A DNA stretch of 61,581 nucleotides from Phialocephala subalpina (GCA_900073065.1 FJOG01000019.1:32835-94415), one strand, 5' to 3'; shown: positions 1 through 11,674, counted from the stretch's first letter. Program-made: numbers and translations. The notes: generated by a model not told the origin, from the sequence alone.

Positions 1-734
1 TCTTCGTAGCCCTCTAACTCCCATGGCAATTGATCCTCCATTTCGTAGGTTGTTAGAGAGTAATTCAAAGACTTTGGTGTTGGAGTAACCCTGCTCAATG
101 TTCGTGATGGTTGACTGGCCTGTTCTTCTATCTCAATGTTTGTTATGCAGGAGGTCGGGACGAATAATGATGCAAAACTTTGGGCTTTTATAATACTTTA
201 TAATGATTGTGAAGTTGTAAGATCACGCTCGATCTTGAATGATAGAGGAGGGATGCGACTTCAGTCTGGCTCACAAATGATCAAAGAATGAGTAATTCGC
301 TCAGGAAATCAATTCGGACGTTTTGCAATAATATGTATTTATGATTCCCAAGTTAGGAGGAAACTGTCTCTCTCAACGAGAGCGGGGAGAGAAAACATTC
401 TGGCAGTGATTCGAGGTCATTCACGAATATGGGTAATGAAAAGGGTAAGTAATATATATATCTCCTTGGCTCAGACATGATTTTCGTAGGGAATAATAAC
501 AACTTTATTGAATGGCAGTCGAACTGAGGCTCAAAAATGTATCTTGGCTGCATGTGTGGCTATACTCCATGTGTTTGTATTCGCGTTAACAGATGTTGGA
601 GATCAAACTGAGATATCCCCAGAACGAGCCTCAACCCCAAGTCCGCTGGACTGGAGTCAGAAGTATCCGCGCCCTGTATACTGCCATCATGCTAATCCGA
701 GTCGTAAGCGCTCCACGTCTACAGGACAATCAGA
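1..734. other. Intergenic, no gene recognised
   Basis: No ORF here has convincing protein character. The plus-strand ORF at 508-888 overlaps the 3' part of the minus-strand pseudogene that follows and looks like a chance reading frame. No RNA gene or repeat was recognised. Confidence 0.5.
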
Positions 735-1442
735 TCAAAAGCGACCACTGCCAATAACACACGCCGCCAATTCCGCGAAAGCATCGTTGATATCATTAGG
801 CTCCTCGTATTGCCCGAATTCTTGTGGCCATGTAGCAGCTTGCTCTGGATCTCCCCTACCAAAGTCATTCGCCCTTAGCCGGTCATAGACTCTCGTATTA
901 TCGTAATAATTTCGCCAGAACTCCCCGGGAGCACGGCCCCAGACCTGACATAGCCCGAACGGACCCCATCTTGGGTCCTTATTTCGTCCCAGATTACGGA
1001 AGGCGAATAGCTAGAGACTAGGGAGTTGTGATAACTCGCCGATCGGGATGTGCGCCCAGATAGATGACTTCGCTCGAAGCTGTGTTGCTGAACTAGGTCG
1101 TCTACTTCGTATTCTCTGAGACTCGGGAATACTTTCAATACTTTGCCTCACAAAGTCAGGATCGTCGATTGCCGGCGAGAGGGACCAGTCTATACGTGCC
1201 AATTCGTTGTCGTTATTGTTCTCCGAGAAAGTTAGAGGCACTGGTTTATAAACAGGTGCAGCTTCTAGTTGATGCTGGATGTTTCCGGGACTATATGCAG
1301 CTATAGCCATGTCAACCTACCTACGCAGAGATTCATGGATCTGAGCATCGTCAATATGCTCAGGCGTCTGAAACTGCGGTGTTCACCTGTCGGTATTGTT
1401 CAAATAGTCTTCCCAGCTATATGGAAAGCCGTCCGAGTTCAT
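735..1442 (-). pseudogene. Decayed paralogue A of the 2.2-3.0 kb gene
   Basis: I do not recognise the family. The reading frame starts at an ATG at 1442 (MNSDGFPYSWEDYL). In-frame stops follow; a possible 96-nt GT..AG intron (about 1386-1291) would remove the first two. The segment PVPLTFSENNND..IDDPDFVRQS matches PAPLSFWENDD..IDDPDLMRQS of the neighbour at 2216-2972. The similarity then moves to the +1 frame (PSLREYEVDD..QQ against FSLYDEEQDYQQ) and returns to the first frame downstream of a TAG at 1011-1013. There PGEFWRNYYDN and PNDINDAFAELA match PGDFRDYW and PNDINEGFANLV. That frame ends at a TGA at 735. The repeated frame changes indicate a decayed tandem duplicate, unless unusual introns are present. 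The product is acidic and Asn/Asp-rich with no obvious membrane segment or signal peptide. Confidence 0.5.
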
Positions 1443-2215
1443 CGTGTAGGTTGTAGTGGTGATCTTGAGATTTGACAGGAAACGAGAAGATGAATTGGAG
1501 ATGCGCGCATGTCAACACGTTCGATTCAATTCTACTGAGAAAAACGAGGTAATTGTGACAACCTGAAGCACCAGGAGACAAAGAGGCACATAATACTCGC
1601 CAAAAACACTCTTAATCATGAATGAAAAAAACTTGAATTTTGGAACATGTTTGCCCCCGGAGATGTACTGAAGGTTGAGAAATGTTCGTGTAAATAACAG
1701 TTATCTTCGTGTCGATCATCTGAGGTACTTTTAGGTTGGTGTCTAGGATCCCAGTCTTCTTGGAGCGGCTTGGAACTGAGATAAGGACACAATAGCAAAA
1801 GAGGGCAAATAGTATCTTTGCAAAATCTAATACTGTTTGGTCAGAAAGATGAATAGATGTTCTGAAAGAGTTACCCTCTGATAAATCATAATTTGGCTGA
1901 CTATGGTTTCCCGACCGAGCCACACAGGAATATATAAATATACTGCCTATGCATCTTCTCATAGATACGATTCCTAAGCAATGTTCTGGTGTCCTGGTTA
2001 AAGAAAAAGAGATAGAGGCGAGTAAGGCAGCAAGTCAAAAGATACAATTTGAATACACGTGTATTTTCTTCGCCTGAGAGTGAGCTATTCCGCGTTTTCA
2101 TTTTAGGAAGCTAGATTAGTGAGGTTTTATCTCTAAAACCATGCGTATCTAAAAGATCTTGGTCTAGTTCGATACTGTCTCAAAATACTCCTTAGCTACC
2201 TATTTAGATCTGATC
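1443..2215. other. Intergenic between tandem paralogues
   Basis: Moderately AT-rich sequence upstream of paralogue A and downstream of paralogue B. Short minus-strand ORFs around 1612-2101 have no coding character that I can support. Confidence 0.45.
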
Positions 2216-2972
2216 CTACTTCCCGACCCGGCGACGCCACCATAACGAGTCTGGATCAATCGCGCCCGAGCGCACTAGGTTTGCGAAACCCTCATTAATG
2301 TCGTTAGGGTGGTATACGTTGCCGCCCAAGAAAGGAGAGTCATTGACGTTACACGAACGCAGCCAATTTTCAATTCCCCCTTGACCCCAGTAGTCTCTGA
2401 AATCTCCAGGTTCATTGCCCCCGAATCCCCGATTACCACTTTCCATGGCGCTATGTGTACCTATGCCAGACCGGCCCTGGCCGTCAGACCTGTTGGTGCT
2501 TGACCGGGCTCCTGTATATCCTGGCTGGTTTTCCGTCCAGCCAGTACCCCATGAAGAGGATCCGTCAAAGGTGAGAGGCCTGGACCGGGTGCTCTTAGAT
2601 CGATCTCTTCCCGGTCCTGTTAATCCTAGCACGGCTTGTTGATAGTCTTGCTCTTCATCGTACAGCGAAAACGGGCGATTGATTGATTGATTGGAGATAT
2701 TGTTCACTTTGTCTCATTAAGTCAGGGTCATCGATAAACTGCGGGGTGGCCATGCTTATGCCTTGCATGGGGTCGTCATTCTCCCAGAAGGACAGAGGTG
2801 CAGGTGTGAAAAAGCCTTGTTGCTCTTGATTCCTGGAAAATGCTTGCGGTGCCGCTTGCTGCGCTTCATTTTCAGTGATTGCGCTTTCGATTGTCTGAAA
2901 GTTGATGTTGGTGAGTCTATCGCCGTCAATATTGATGTTCCATGGCCACCCGTCAGTTGGTTCATACTCCAT
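2216..2972 (-). pseudogene. Paralogue B, unknown fungal protein with one frame change
   Basis: The family is not recognised. The first frame starts at an ATG at 2972 (MEYEPTDGWPWNINID) and runs through PAPLSFWENDD and FIDDPDLMRQSEQYLQ. The protein then continues in the +1 frame (SINRPFSLYDEEQDYQQAVL..) to a stop at 2216, rich in Gly, Ser and Asn (MESGNRGFGGNEPGDFRDYW, PNDINEGFANLV). The change falls in a (CAAT)n tract near 2682-2700, where one 4-bp unit fewer would keep a single frame. Paralogue A at 735-1442 changes frame in the same direction at the equivalent place, so a short intron (for example 5' GT after CAAA) or an ancestral lesion is also possible. If joined, the protein would be about 240 residues, hydrophilic and lacking a signal peptide. 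It could be an expressed gene with a misread intron, so the pseudogene call is tentative. Confidence 0.5.
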
Positions 2973-3341
2973 CCTGTATGCTTTAGTGGTGATCTCAAAT
3001 TTAATTTCAGTGGTGGTCTCGAAACTTCACTGCAAGTGAGCAGATAAGAAGCAGAGACAAGATAGTCCATTTTGTTTTTTTTATATATAGAACTGACAGT
3101 TACTGATGATTGTATCACTTCAAAGTTGAGTTTGAATCAGAAGTTGAAGCCAAACCTTTCATTCGGCCCCCAGTGGGCAAACAAACAGACATCAGGAATC
3201 GAGAATCTTTGAGGTTATTGTCTTCATGATTAAGATGGCGTTAAACAAATCCGAATCCATCAAATCACTTGATGCTTAGATATCATTCATGTAGGAATAA
3301 CAATTTCCCCTAAAATTTCAAGGTTGAGTAGCAATCTTCTT

Positions 3342-3374
3342 ACGAGCCTGGGATCAAAAGTCTGTGTTTTACAG
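3342..3374 (+). repeat. Left arm of outer inverted repeat
   Basis: A 33-bp arm whose reverse complement occurs at 4041-4073 with two differences, both transitions. The right arm forms part of the coding end of the hydrophobic ORF at 4245 (residues NEPGIKSPCF). This left arm reads YEPGIKSLCF on the plus strand, so a piece of that gene is duplicated in inverted orientation around the MITE. Confidence 0.6.
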
Positions 3375-3588
3375 GCATTTTTCAGGGCATTTTTAAGCGA
3401 TGAAAACCAAAGTTAACGACTTTACTTAAACACTATAGAATACGCACAAATCGAAATCATTTGAGCTTATAATGCGATAATTATAAGAGGCTACAGTGAG
3501 TTTATCATGCAAATCGGAGCCGTTTTAATTTTGTGGTTAAAAATCGAAATTTGGCTTCAGCGTTTATTTGTTAGCGAGGAGGCCTATA

Positions 3589-4043
3589 CAGTACTAGTCA
3601 ATAATAATCCGTGCTTCGCTTATTTACACCAAAACTCACCCTTAAAATAGCCTCGTAGCATAATAACCTTTAATAGTAAAGATACTTAATAATTAATACT
3701 TATAACAATTCGATCAATCGCATTTGATCTCTTTTTTCAAATTGTTTTTTACAATTTCTCTCGTTAAGAAAAGAGGAAGGTAATCGAAAGGTAAGGGAAA
3801 TCAAGCGAATTTATTAGCGAAATAACGCGTTCCGCCTAACCTCTTGATTTACTAAAATACCAATTTACGGTGTCAACCAATAATTTTACAGTAAACTCGC
3901 GAAAATTAAGGTAATCTTCTAATTAAAAAGTTATATTAATCGATTTTTCCGAAATATGCCGAGAATTGCGGTAAATCGTCAAGTGTTACATGTGACTTTT
4001 GGTGTAAAATAGGCGAAGCACGGATTATTATTGGTACCCACTG
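3589..4043. mobile_element. MITE with ~50-bp TIRs and TA target duplication
   Basis: The left end reads TA-CAGTACTAGTCAATAATAAT and the right end, reverse-complemented, TA-CAGTGGGTACCAATAATAAT. The match continues for about 50 bp through CCGTGCTTCGC and ACACCAAAA. TA dinucleotides flank both ends (3587-3588 and 4044-4045), as expected for Tc1/mariner/pogo-type insertion. The 455-bp interior is AT-rich with no transposase, so this is a non-autonomous element. It lies at the 3' end of the minus-strand ORF starting at 4245 and supplies that ORF's last ~20 codons. Confidence 0.8.
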
Positions 4044-4245
4044 TAAAACACGGGCTTTTGATCCCAGGCTCGTTACCCTCGTTTCTCTGAAAGATTCTTG
4101 CAACCGCACTGCACAGAGCTTCAAAATAAGCGAGAATGGCCTCGAGGACAGCAAGGACTCCAAAAGCGATATTCAGATCCGTGAGAATGACAAGGACAAG
4201 CAAAAGATGCGAAAATGCTACGAGGAAAGACAATTTGGCGGACAT
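3979..4245 (-). CDS. Small hydrophobic ORF truncated by a MITE
   Basis: An ORF of 88 codons beginning MSAKLSFLVAFSHLLLVLVI, a signal-anchor-like hydrophobic start, with further hydrophobic residues to about position 50. The last genuine residues seem to be NEPGIKSPCF. From about 4043 the reading frame runs into the TIR of the MITE, so the natural C-terminus is lost. No family is recognised. Duplication of its 3' coding sequence in inverted orientation at 3342-3374 suggests that the locus has been rearranged. It could be a remnant of a small membrane or secreted protein, or a chance ORF. Confidence 0.3.
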   Translation of the reverse strand: MSAKLSFLVAFSHLLLVLVILTDLNIAFGVLAVLEAILAYFEALCSAVARIFQRNEGNEPGIKSPCFTVGTNNNPCFAYFTPKVTCNT

Positions 4246-5429
4246 TCAGGACTGCTGCCTCAGTTGAGTAGTTCCTACACCATTTCGCCAAACAGCACCA
4301 CCTGCTCACCTTTACTTGCACATGTATTATGCGGTACTTCGAAGTGAATATAGAATCAGGAATTCATGCGTGTGATGTCAAACCTGCAGCATGATGGCTA
4401 CTGGAATGCCCAAAGGTGGTTAACCAAATGCAAGATCTATCTAATCAAATGCAGCATGGCCGTCGCTCGCATACCAGACTAAGAAAAAGACATTACTTTC
4501 GATCTGGAGAAAGAGTTCCATGTTCCTTCTTAATCCGAAGCTTTACCTGCCAAAATGCTTTCAGAACGATCTAGACAACAAGTACAACCATCTCCATTGA
4601 CTACATATTCCCCTACCAAATCTCCAAGAAGAGTAAATCAGACTACTTTTGTCGAAAGTGAGGTTCTTCAACCGCGTCGCTTGATCTTAATGTTCCCTCA
4701 ACTCAAGTACTATAAATAACGACAAGAAATATTTCAGGACCTTTAGCACCCACTTTCCAGCTCTCCCACCTCCATGGAGCCGATTCTCCTCCGAAAGAGC
4801 ACGCACTCAACGTCAACTACTCCGTACACATCTTTCCACTTCCAACGTTTTATGGTATGAGGGACAGCTATTTTCTGAAATTTCAAATGGGAGGAGAAGA
4901 TATTTATTGACAGCGAAAACAAATATGACAGCAGAGAAGAAAAGAGATACGGATTGCCGAAGACGACAGGTTTGATGCCTTGACCACTTGCTACCCGAGT
5001 AGCGAGTAGTCAAGGACTTTCTCAGTAGCCCGTTTCAGACCCGTGAGCCGATGAGATTGGTTTTGAGTGTGGTGCGAGATGCTGGTGCGTAGTGATGTCT
5101 TATTTATATCCCCTGAATTGCAGATAAGCTGGCCTGCGGGTCTTGACGGGGATGAGGATGAATCATGTGACCACTCCCAACTTCCCACTTAGATTGCCAG
5201 AGCTTCCGATGTCGATGCAAAGCATCATCCCTTTCGGTTTATAAGACAATTGTACCAAGAACGAACACCCCAGAAGTATTTTGAGAGAATTCATTCCGTT
5301 TTCACTACATAACTACGTACCAAGTAAAACAAAAGCAATGCTTAAACATATCCGTCCCAAGAAAGCATGATATCGTTACAAGTACAATTTTGCCAGACCG
5401 TTATCTCATCTCATATCGTTTCCATTCCA
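4246..5429. other. Intergenic region
   Basis: No ORF with protein character and no RNA gene was recognised. This is the 3' flank of the DUF3659 protein gene (stop at 5430) and the 5' flank of the small hydrophobic ORF. Confidence 0.5.
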
Positions 5430-8400
5430 TTACTTCTTCCCAGTCAAACTCTCAGTCACCATGCCGAGACCAAGCCCCTTCAAGATACCCTTCAGTCCAA
5501 GACCACCCAACAGGTTGTCGAGCAGACCACCAAGACCAAGTCCGCTGAGCAAGCGACCAACAAGTCCAAGTACACCAGCCAACAGAAGACCAACGGCGGC
5601 AAGAATCTGACCCAACGGCTCAGCCAACAGACCCCACAAAGGATTCAACTCCTTCTTCGCATGCGGCATGCCCGCAATCTTCTTCTTCGCATTATCAATC
5701 GTCTGCTGAACATTGCCAGTCAGCTCCTTCAGCACCTCCGCAAGACGATACTCTTCAGGCGTAGCATCACGAGAAGCAGTCCTGCCTTTAGCATTTCCGG
5801 AGATGCGTCCGTCGGGGTCGAGGCCGCGGATGACGCCGTTGGCTTCGATGAGGATGTGGCTGGCTTGTTCGATAAGGGGGCGGACGGCATCGACGAGCTT
5901 TTGTTCGTCGAGTTCTTCTTTTGGTTGGCGTTCTGCTGCGTCGATTGTCTGTTGGTATTGTTAGTACAAGATCAAGAGATGTGAAAGGTGAGGGATGAGG
6001 GATGGGAAAGGGAGATGGCTTACCTCGGTGATCAGCTTCAAGATGGGATTGATCCTGTCGAGGGATTGCTGGATACACATTGCCATCTGACCAGCAAGCT
6101 TCTTGTCCTGCGCAAGCTGCAGACGCTCTTCTCGCTCCTCCTCGGTCTCCTCTGGCTCCTCTGGCTCTGGCTCTGGCTCTGGTTCGGGCTCTACTTCTGG
6201 CTCAGGTGGAATTTCGTCAAGGAGAGTCACATGACCGATGACAATGCCCTTCTGGTTGTAGACATCTCCATCCTCATCGATCTCCTTGCCAGCACACTTG
6301 ATGATCTGGCCCTCAGTGAGCTTGGCAATCACATCGCCATTCTCATCGACGACATTGCCTTCTCGGTTGACCTTTCGGCCAGCGACAGGGTTGTGTGCGA
6401 TCACCTTCTCTTCTTCCTCCCAACGTTCAGCCTTGCCGAGAGTGTTGCCGTTCTTGTCGAGAACATCTCCGTCTGGATCGACGATCTTGCCGTAGAGTTT
6501 CTTGGCATCTCCCTCAGTGAGACGACCAATGATGGTGCCTTGGGCATCAGCGACCTTGCCGTCTTTGGTGACCTTGGGGTTGTCGAAACCGGAGAAGATA
6601 CCCTCCTTCTGGCCTTCACGCTCAGACTCGGGAACAAGTTCGGCACGACCGATGATGGTTCCATCTTCGGCACGGACATTGCCCTCCTTGTCACACATGC
6701 GACCAGCAAGAGCTTTGGGGTCTCCTTGGACGAGACGTCCGAAGATCTGACCATGAGAGTCGACGACGTTGCCGACTTTGTTGACACGCTTTCCAGCGAG
6801 AGCAGAGTTGTCGACTTTCTCTGGCTCGGGCTCATCTTCTTCGATCCAGCGCTCAGCAACACCGAGGACGTTGCCAATCTTGTCGACGATCTCGCCATCT
6901 TTGTCGATCTTCTTGCCGACGAGACGTTTGGCGTCTCCAGAGACAAGCTTGCCGACGATTTGGCCTTCGAAGAGAATGTTGCCGTGCTTGTCGCAGATGG
7001 CGCCAGGGAAGTCCTCAAATGGAGAGTCACCCTCCTCATCTCGGTCATCCATAGAGAGAAGTTCCGCTGTACCGATGACCTTTCCGGACTCCGACCAGAT
7101 CTTACCTTCGGCGTCGCACTTCTTGCCGATGAGCTTGGCCAAGACACCGGTGACGACACGACCAAACAGCTTGCCGTTGTCATCAACGACGTTCCCAGCC
7201 TTGTTGACCTTCTTGCCATCAAGAGCAGAAAGATCTTCCTTCTCTTCAACAGCCTCTTCAGGTTCCTCTTCTTGCCAACGCTCAGCCTTTCCAAGAACGT
7301 TTCCGTTCTTGTCAACGACGTCACCATCAGCATCGACCTTCTTGCCTTCAAGCTTCTTCGCATCGCCCTCAATCAGCTTGCCGACAATCTTGCCTTCGAA
7401 GATGACATTTCCCTTAGCATCAAGAACGCAGTCTGGGAAATCCTCGAAAGGAGAAGAAGCTTCAGCACCATCCTCACGCTCCTGCTCTGGGAGCAGTTCG
7501 GCGCGACCGATGATCTTGCCGCTGTCGTTCCAGATGTTGCCTTCGGCATCGACTTTCTTGCCGACGAGTTTCTTGACATCGCCCTCGACTAGGACACCGA
7601 ATGGGTTGCCGTTCTCATCGACGATCTTGCCAGCCTTGTTGACTTTCTTGCCCTTGAGGATGCTAAGATCGGGCTTCTCGGGGATAACGTTGCCTTCAGC
7701 ATCAACAGCCTCCAAGATTGGCTTGCCTTCGGAATCGAGCATAGTCTGTCCATCCTCGTCATGCTTCTTCTGGAGGAGGTTGCCCTCTTCATCGACCTTG
7801 TCCATGATGGGGTGGCCTTCGGTATCGAGAACAGTCTGTCCCTCATCATCGACCTTCTTTCGGAGGAGATTGCCCTCTTCATCGACCTTGTCCATGATGG
7901 GGTTGCCTTCGGTATCGAGAACAGTCTGTCCCTCATCATCGACCTTCTTCTGGAGGAGATTACCGTCTTCATCGACTTTGTTCAAGATCGGGTTTCCTTC
8001 CTCGTCCAAGACAGTCTTTCCGTCATCATCAAGCTTCTTTTGAAGAAGGTTGCCATGCTCATCAACTTGCTCCATGATTGGGTTTCCCTCCTCATCGAGG
8101 ATGGGCTTGCCTTCCTCATCGAGCTTTTCGCGGAATTGAGGTACTTCGATCAAGTTGCCGTCAGCATCGTACTTGGCTTCCTCAATCTTGTCCATGACTG
8201 GGTTGCCTTCTTCGTCCAAGATAGGCTTGCCCTCCTCATCGAGCTTTTCCTTGATGGGCTCGCCGGCTTCGTTGAGCTTCTGCTCAATTGGGTTGCCATC
8301 GGCATCGAGCTCGGGTTCTTCGATGTCCTTGGCTTCTTCAATCTTCTCCATGACTGGATTGCCTTCTTCGTCCAAGATGGGCTTTCCCTCCTCATCGAGC

Positions 8401-9701
8401 TTCTCCTTGATGGGCTCGCCGGCTTCGTTGAGCTTCTGCTCGATTGGATTACCGGCTTCGTCAAGTTCGGGTTCCTCGATGGCGTTTCCAGCTTCATCGA
8501 GCTTCTCTTCGATGGGGTTGCCTTCTTCATCCAAAGGCTTGGGCTCGGCCTCCTCGAGTTTGTCGCCAGCTTCATCGAGCTTCTCTTCGATGGGGTTGCC
8601 TTCTTCATCCAAAGGCTTGGGCTCGACCTCCTCGAGTTTGTCGCCAGCTTCACCAAGCTTCTCTTCCCCCTCAGGCAATTCGCCTTCAGGTAGGTCTGCG
8701 TCGGGCTTGGCTTCATCCAGCTTATCGCCGGCTTCACTGAGCTTGGGTCCGGAAGCAAGACTGCCTGCCTTTTCCAAAAGCCCAGGCGCGATCTCAGCCC
8801 TGCCGACAGTGCTGCCGGTGTCGGCTTTCATGTTGCCCTCTTCATCGATGTGATGAATGGCAGTTCCGACGAGGTCTGTTGGTGCGCCCTCCTTGAGTTT
8901 GCCAACAACAGCGCCTGTCGCATTGGTGATCTCGCCATTGTCTTGAACTCCGAATGGAGCAGCAAGTTCTGGCTTCTCAACGTCACCGGCCTCTTTCTCA
9001 AGATCTGGCGTCTCGACGTCATCTGCGTCTTTTGGAAGATCAGCTTTTTCGAGGTCTGGCTTCTCTACATCTTCGACACCGGCGATGGCAGAATCGGCTT
9101 TATCGCTGAGCTTGTCTTCGAGGTTGGCTTTGCCAATGACATTGCCTTCTTCATCGAGGATGTCGCCTTCTTGGTCGACCATGCTGCCTTCGGGGACTTC
9201 GCTGGTCGCTTTGCCAATTACGTGACCCGCATCGTCGACGATATTGCCAGCGTGGTCTACGGAGCCAGCTGGGATGGCTTCTTCTGTCTCCTGATGCACT
9301 GTTAGAATGCCGCTTTCAGATGGTTGAGGGCAAAGTCAGAAACTCACATCATCATCTTCCTCTTCTTCCTCTCCATCGTTGGTCTGTTCAACATTCTCAT
9401 ATTCGTCCTCATCTTCCTCGTCTTCGTCTGCGGTTTCGTGGATCTGGGCTCCAATGTTAGTAAATATACTTCAGATGTTTCTAGAGATTATGCTTTTAAA
9501 ATTGAGACTTACTGATCTTGTCTGAGTTGCCTCATGAACACCAGTGCTTTCAGCGACCGACTCAGCCGGTTTTGTTGAAGGAACCTGCTGAGGAGTCTGA
9601 GACCCAGCCGTCTTCTTCAAGGACTGAGGTGATGCCTTAGCACTACTCAGACCCTTCTTCTGAGGTGTGCTGGGCATTCTCTTTGTTGCGACATCCGCCA
9701 T
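5430..9701 (-). CDS. Large DUF3659/LEA-like repeat protein, 4 exons
   Basis: Exons are 9701-9513, 9443-9348, 9290-6024 and 5948-5430, giving 1356 residues. Introns are 69, 57 and 75 nt with GTAAGT/GTGAGT/GTAAGC donors and CTAAC-like branch sites. Residues 1-63 are Pro/Ser/Lys-rich (STPQKK). Residues 64-95 are almost purely acidic. From 96 come repeated units of the form D-x-E/A-G-N-x-I/V, including a run of 11-12-residue repeats such as LDEEGNPIM and then several ~65-residue DUF3659-type units (GKKVDAEGNIW..GKIIGRAELLPE). The last ~170 residues (exon 4) are not repetitive and end in a Leu/Gly-rich hydrophobic stretch (GLLLAGVLGLVGRLLSGLGLGGLL), a typical C-terminal domain of these fungal proteins. 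The family is linked to LEA-like/stress and septal-pore-type proteins; the role here is inferred only. It is head-to-head with a second DUF3659 protein at 11675. The antisense strand is open over long stretches because of codon bias. Confidence 0.9.
7730..8640 (-). repeat. Coding minisatellite-like repeats in exon 3
   Basis: Near-identical DNA units encode LDEEGNPI-, VDEEGNLLQKK- and KLDEAGDKLEE-type repeats. For example, a block of about 70 bp around 8495-8570 recurs around 8565-8645, and a block of about 110 bp around 7770-7860 recurs around 7860-7940. Such arrays expand and contract by unequal recombination, so copy number may vary between strains. Confidence 0.75.
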
Positions 9702-11121
9702 GTTGGCGATTGCGTTCCAGAAAGATTGTGCAGTTTGAAGCCCAATGCGATGTGGACTAGGATTTCGTGATATTGTGATAGATGCTTGTTGTACTGTTTC
9801 TCATGTGATGAGACGCACTGTCAATATTTCTTGGGAAGTAATGGAGTGCGATTTGATTCGAAAAGATGGGAATCTGATCGGCTTTGGGTTATATCAGGTG
9901 CTGAGGGTATGGAGAACTTGCTCTTGGATTGGAGCCGGGACGATGATGGAGGAACGACGTCATGATGGGAGCTGTACGCAGGAACCAAGACCTTCTGACA
10001 GGGTTGGAGAGCTTCGACAGCTGAGATCCAGGTATCTCGAGAAGCTCTTACATCACAGTGAGCAAAGTCATCTCGATGATGTGGAGGTGCTGCATGAAGG
10101 CCCCGGTCCCTCTCTCCACTCCAGACGAGGGGTGAGCTGATCGGGAAGCCCCATTGAGCACGTTGCTTCCATGTGAACTAGGAAGTAGTGGGAGTGAGCC
10201 GTAGTGTGAGGGAGCTTTGAGCTCGAACAGGGAAAATATCAGGTTTCTCGAAGCTGGTGAAGAAGATTTGCTGGTGGCTCGTTACAGAGTGATAGATGGC
10301 CCTCCCGAGCCGCCTTAAGAGCTAGAGGGCCACTGATCATTGGTACTCGTAGCAGCCACACTTGTAGTGGGATGTTAGTGGGATGTCAACGGCGCATTGT
10401 CGATCTGGTGTATCCCTGAAGTTGCTTGAGGAAGGTTGAGGCTTTGACGTTGTTGATCTTGGTTCTGGGGCAAGGACGCTAGTATATAGTGTGCCAAGCC
10501 GCTGTGGCGATATGTGGCTGGAGCCTTGGACCGCTAACCAACTTCTCCCTTCCCGCTGTGAAACGTGGCAGGGGACGGTAAATCCTTCCATCCAGGGTCT
10601 CCTTGTCCAAGCTCCCAGACCTTGGAATGTTCTTTTTTTCGGGGCATTTTGCTTCGTTCCTTTTCACGTACCACAACATAGAAACAATGACGAACCAATT
10701 ACGACCACCATCCCTAGACCTCCTCAATCCTTCGCGTCAGCACTGGACGTATCACCACTTGTTTCCTTGTTTTTGTGCAGCAATTTCGACGCATCTGTTG
10801 CGACATCAGTGATCCAGACCAAGTGTGGCGATGACCCTCCCATGCCCTCTCAGTTACACAACAGCGAGAGGCTATCACGATATGACGCAAAAATGTCTCT
10901 GAATGGACTCGAAACTTTGGGTTCACATGGAAATCTGCTTCCCATGCTGCCGGCAAAACAGCTTGTATGGGGAGGTCAATTCTTCAAGCATGGTTGAAGT
11001 TGGATGTTCTCAGTTGTCTCAATTGTCTCAGTATGCCCAGATACGTTCTTCTGCAGCAATGGCAGATAGCCTTGGGCTCTAGCCACACCGGGAATGTTCG
11101 AAAGCTTGGAGGTGATTGGTA
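9702..11121. promoter_or_regulatory. Divergent intergenic region (left part)
   Basis: Together with the stretch to 11674 this ~2-kb region lies between two head-to-head DUF3659/LEA-like genes and must hold both promoters. Plus-strand ORFs at 9745-10140 and 10491-10997 have no family character. I could not assign factor binding sites by eye. Confidence 0.45.
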
Positions 11122-11279
11122 CGGAAGGGGGTCGCAAGAAGTCAAGAGCACCGCCCTAGTTCTGCCACAGCTTGAAGAGGCAATTTATAGAGCGATGACT
11201 AGCATTTGCAAATTGTGATTGGTCTAAGCGTCTTACCGCCTTGCAGCGGGTGCTCTTCACTTCTTGCAACCCCCTTCCG
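11122..11279. mobile_element. 158-bp MITE related to the 41.5-kb mariner
   Basis: The ends are TA-CGGAAGGGGGTCGCAAGAAG and, reverse-complemented, TA-CGGAAGGGGGTTGCAAGAAG. The TIR extends about 30 bp (through AGAGCACC), with TA at 11120-11121 and 11280-11281. The outermost ~18 bp closely resemble the TIR of the Tc1/mariner copy at 41548-42588 (TGGAAGGGGGTCTCAAGAA). The interior is non-coding. The element lies about 395 bp upstream of the start codon at 11675. Confidence 0.8.
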
Positions 11280-11674
11280 TACCTTCCACAGCTGGAGTAG
11301 CGAGTAAGGCGAGTCGTCAAGTGTGGAGGAGAACATTCAGGCTGCCTCTAGCCACACCATTGTTTGCGCAAGTGCACTCCAAGGCTCTCATGCATTTTCC
11401 AGGTTTTCCAACCACTAATGTGTCATAAACTTCCCTCCTTGCTCATAGCTCCCAAGCGGCAAAGTCACTCCACTGGTGGCATCATTGCCCTGTGCTGAAG
11501 CTCCCGGATTCATCTCCTTTCACCTTGTATCAGAAAATAGACCCTGCCTCGGATCACCAACCAAGCTTGTAAGCTTTCAACGGCGACATCGATATCCTGG
11601 ATATATCTATTGTAGCTTCGACATCTTTCTGGCTCGCATTTGGTCTCAAGCGTGCCTACAACTACATTTCCGAG

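Noticed and set aside
508..888. 126-codon plus-strand ORF
   Set aside because: Lies across the 3' end of minus-strand paralogue A, which explains the sequence better by homology to paralogue B.
5988..9305. Long plus-strand ORFs (up to 534 codons) opposite the DUF3659 gene
   Set aside because: They are antisense to a clear repetitive coding exon and arise from its codon use (few antisense stops in G/A-rich repeats). They have no family motifs or introns.
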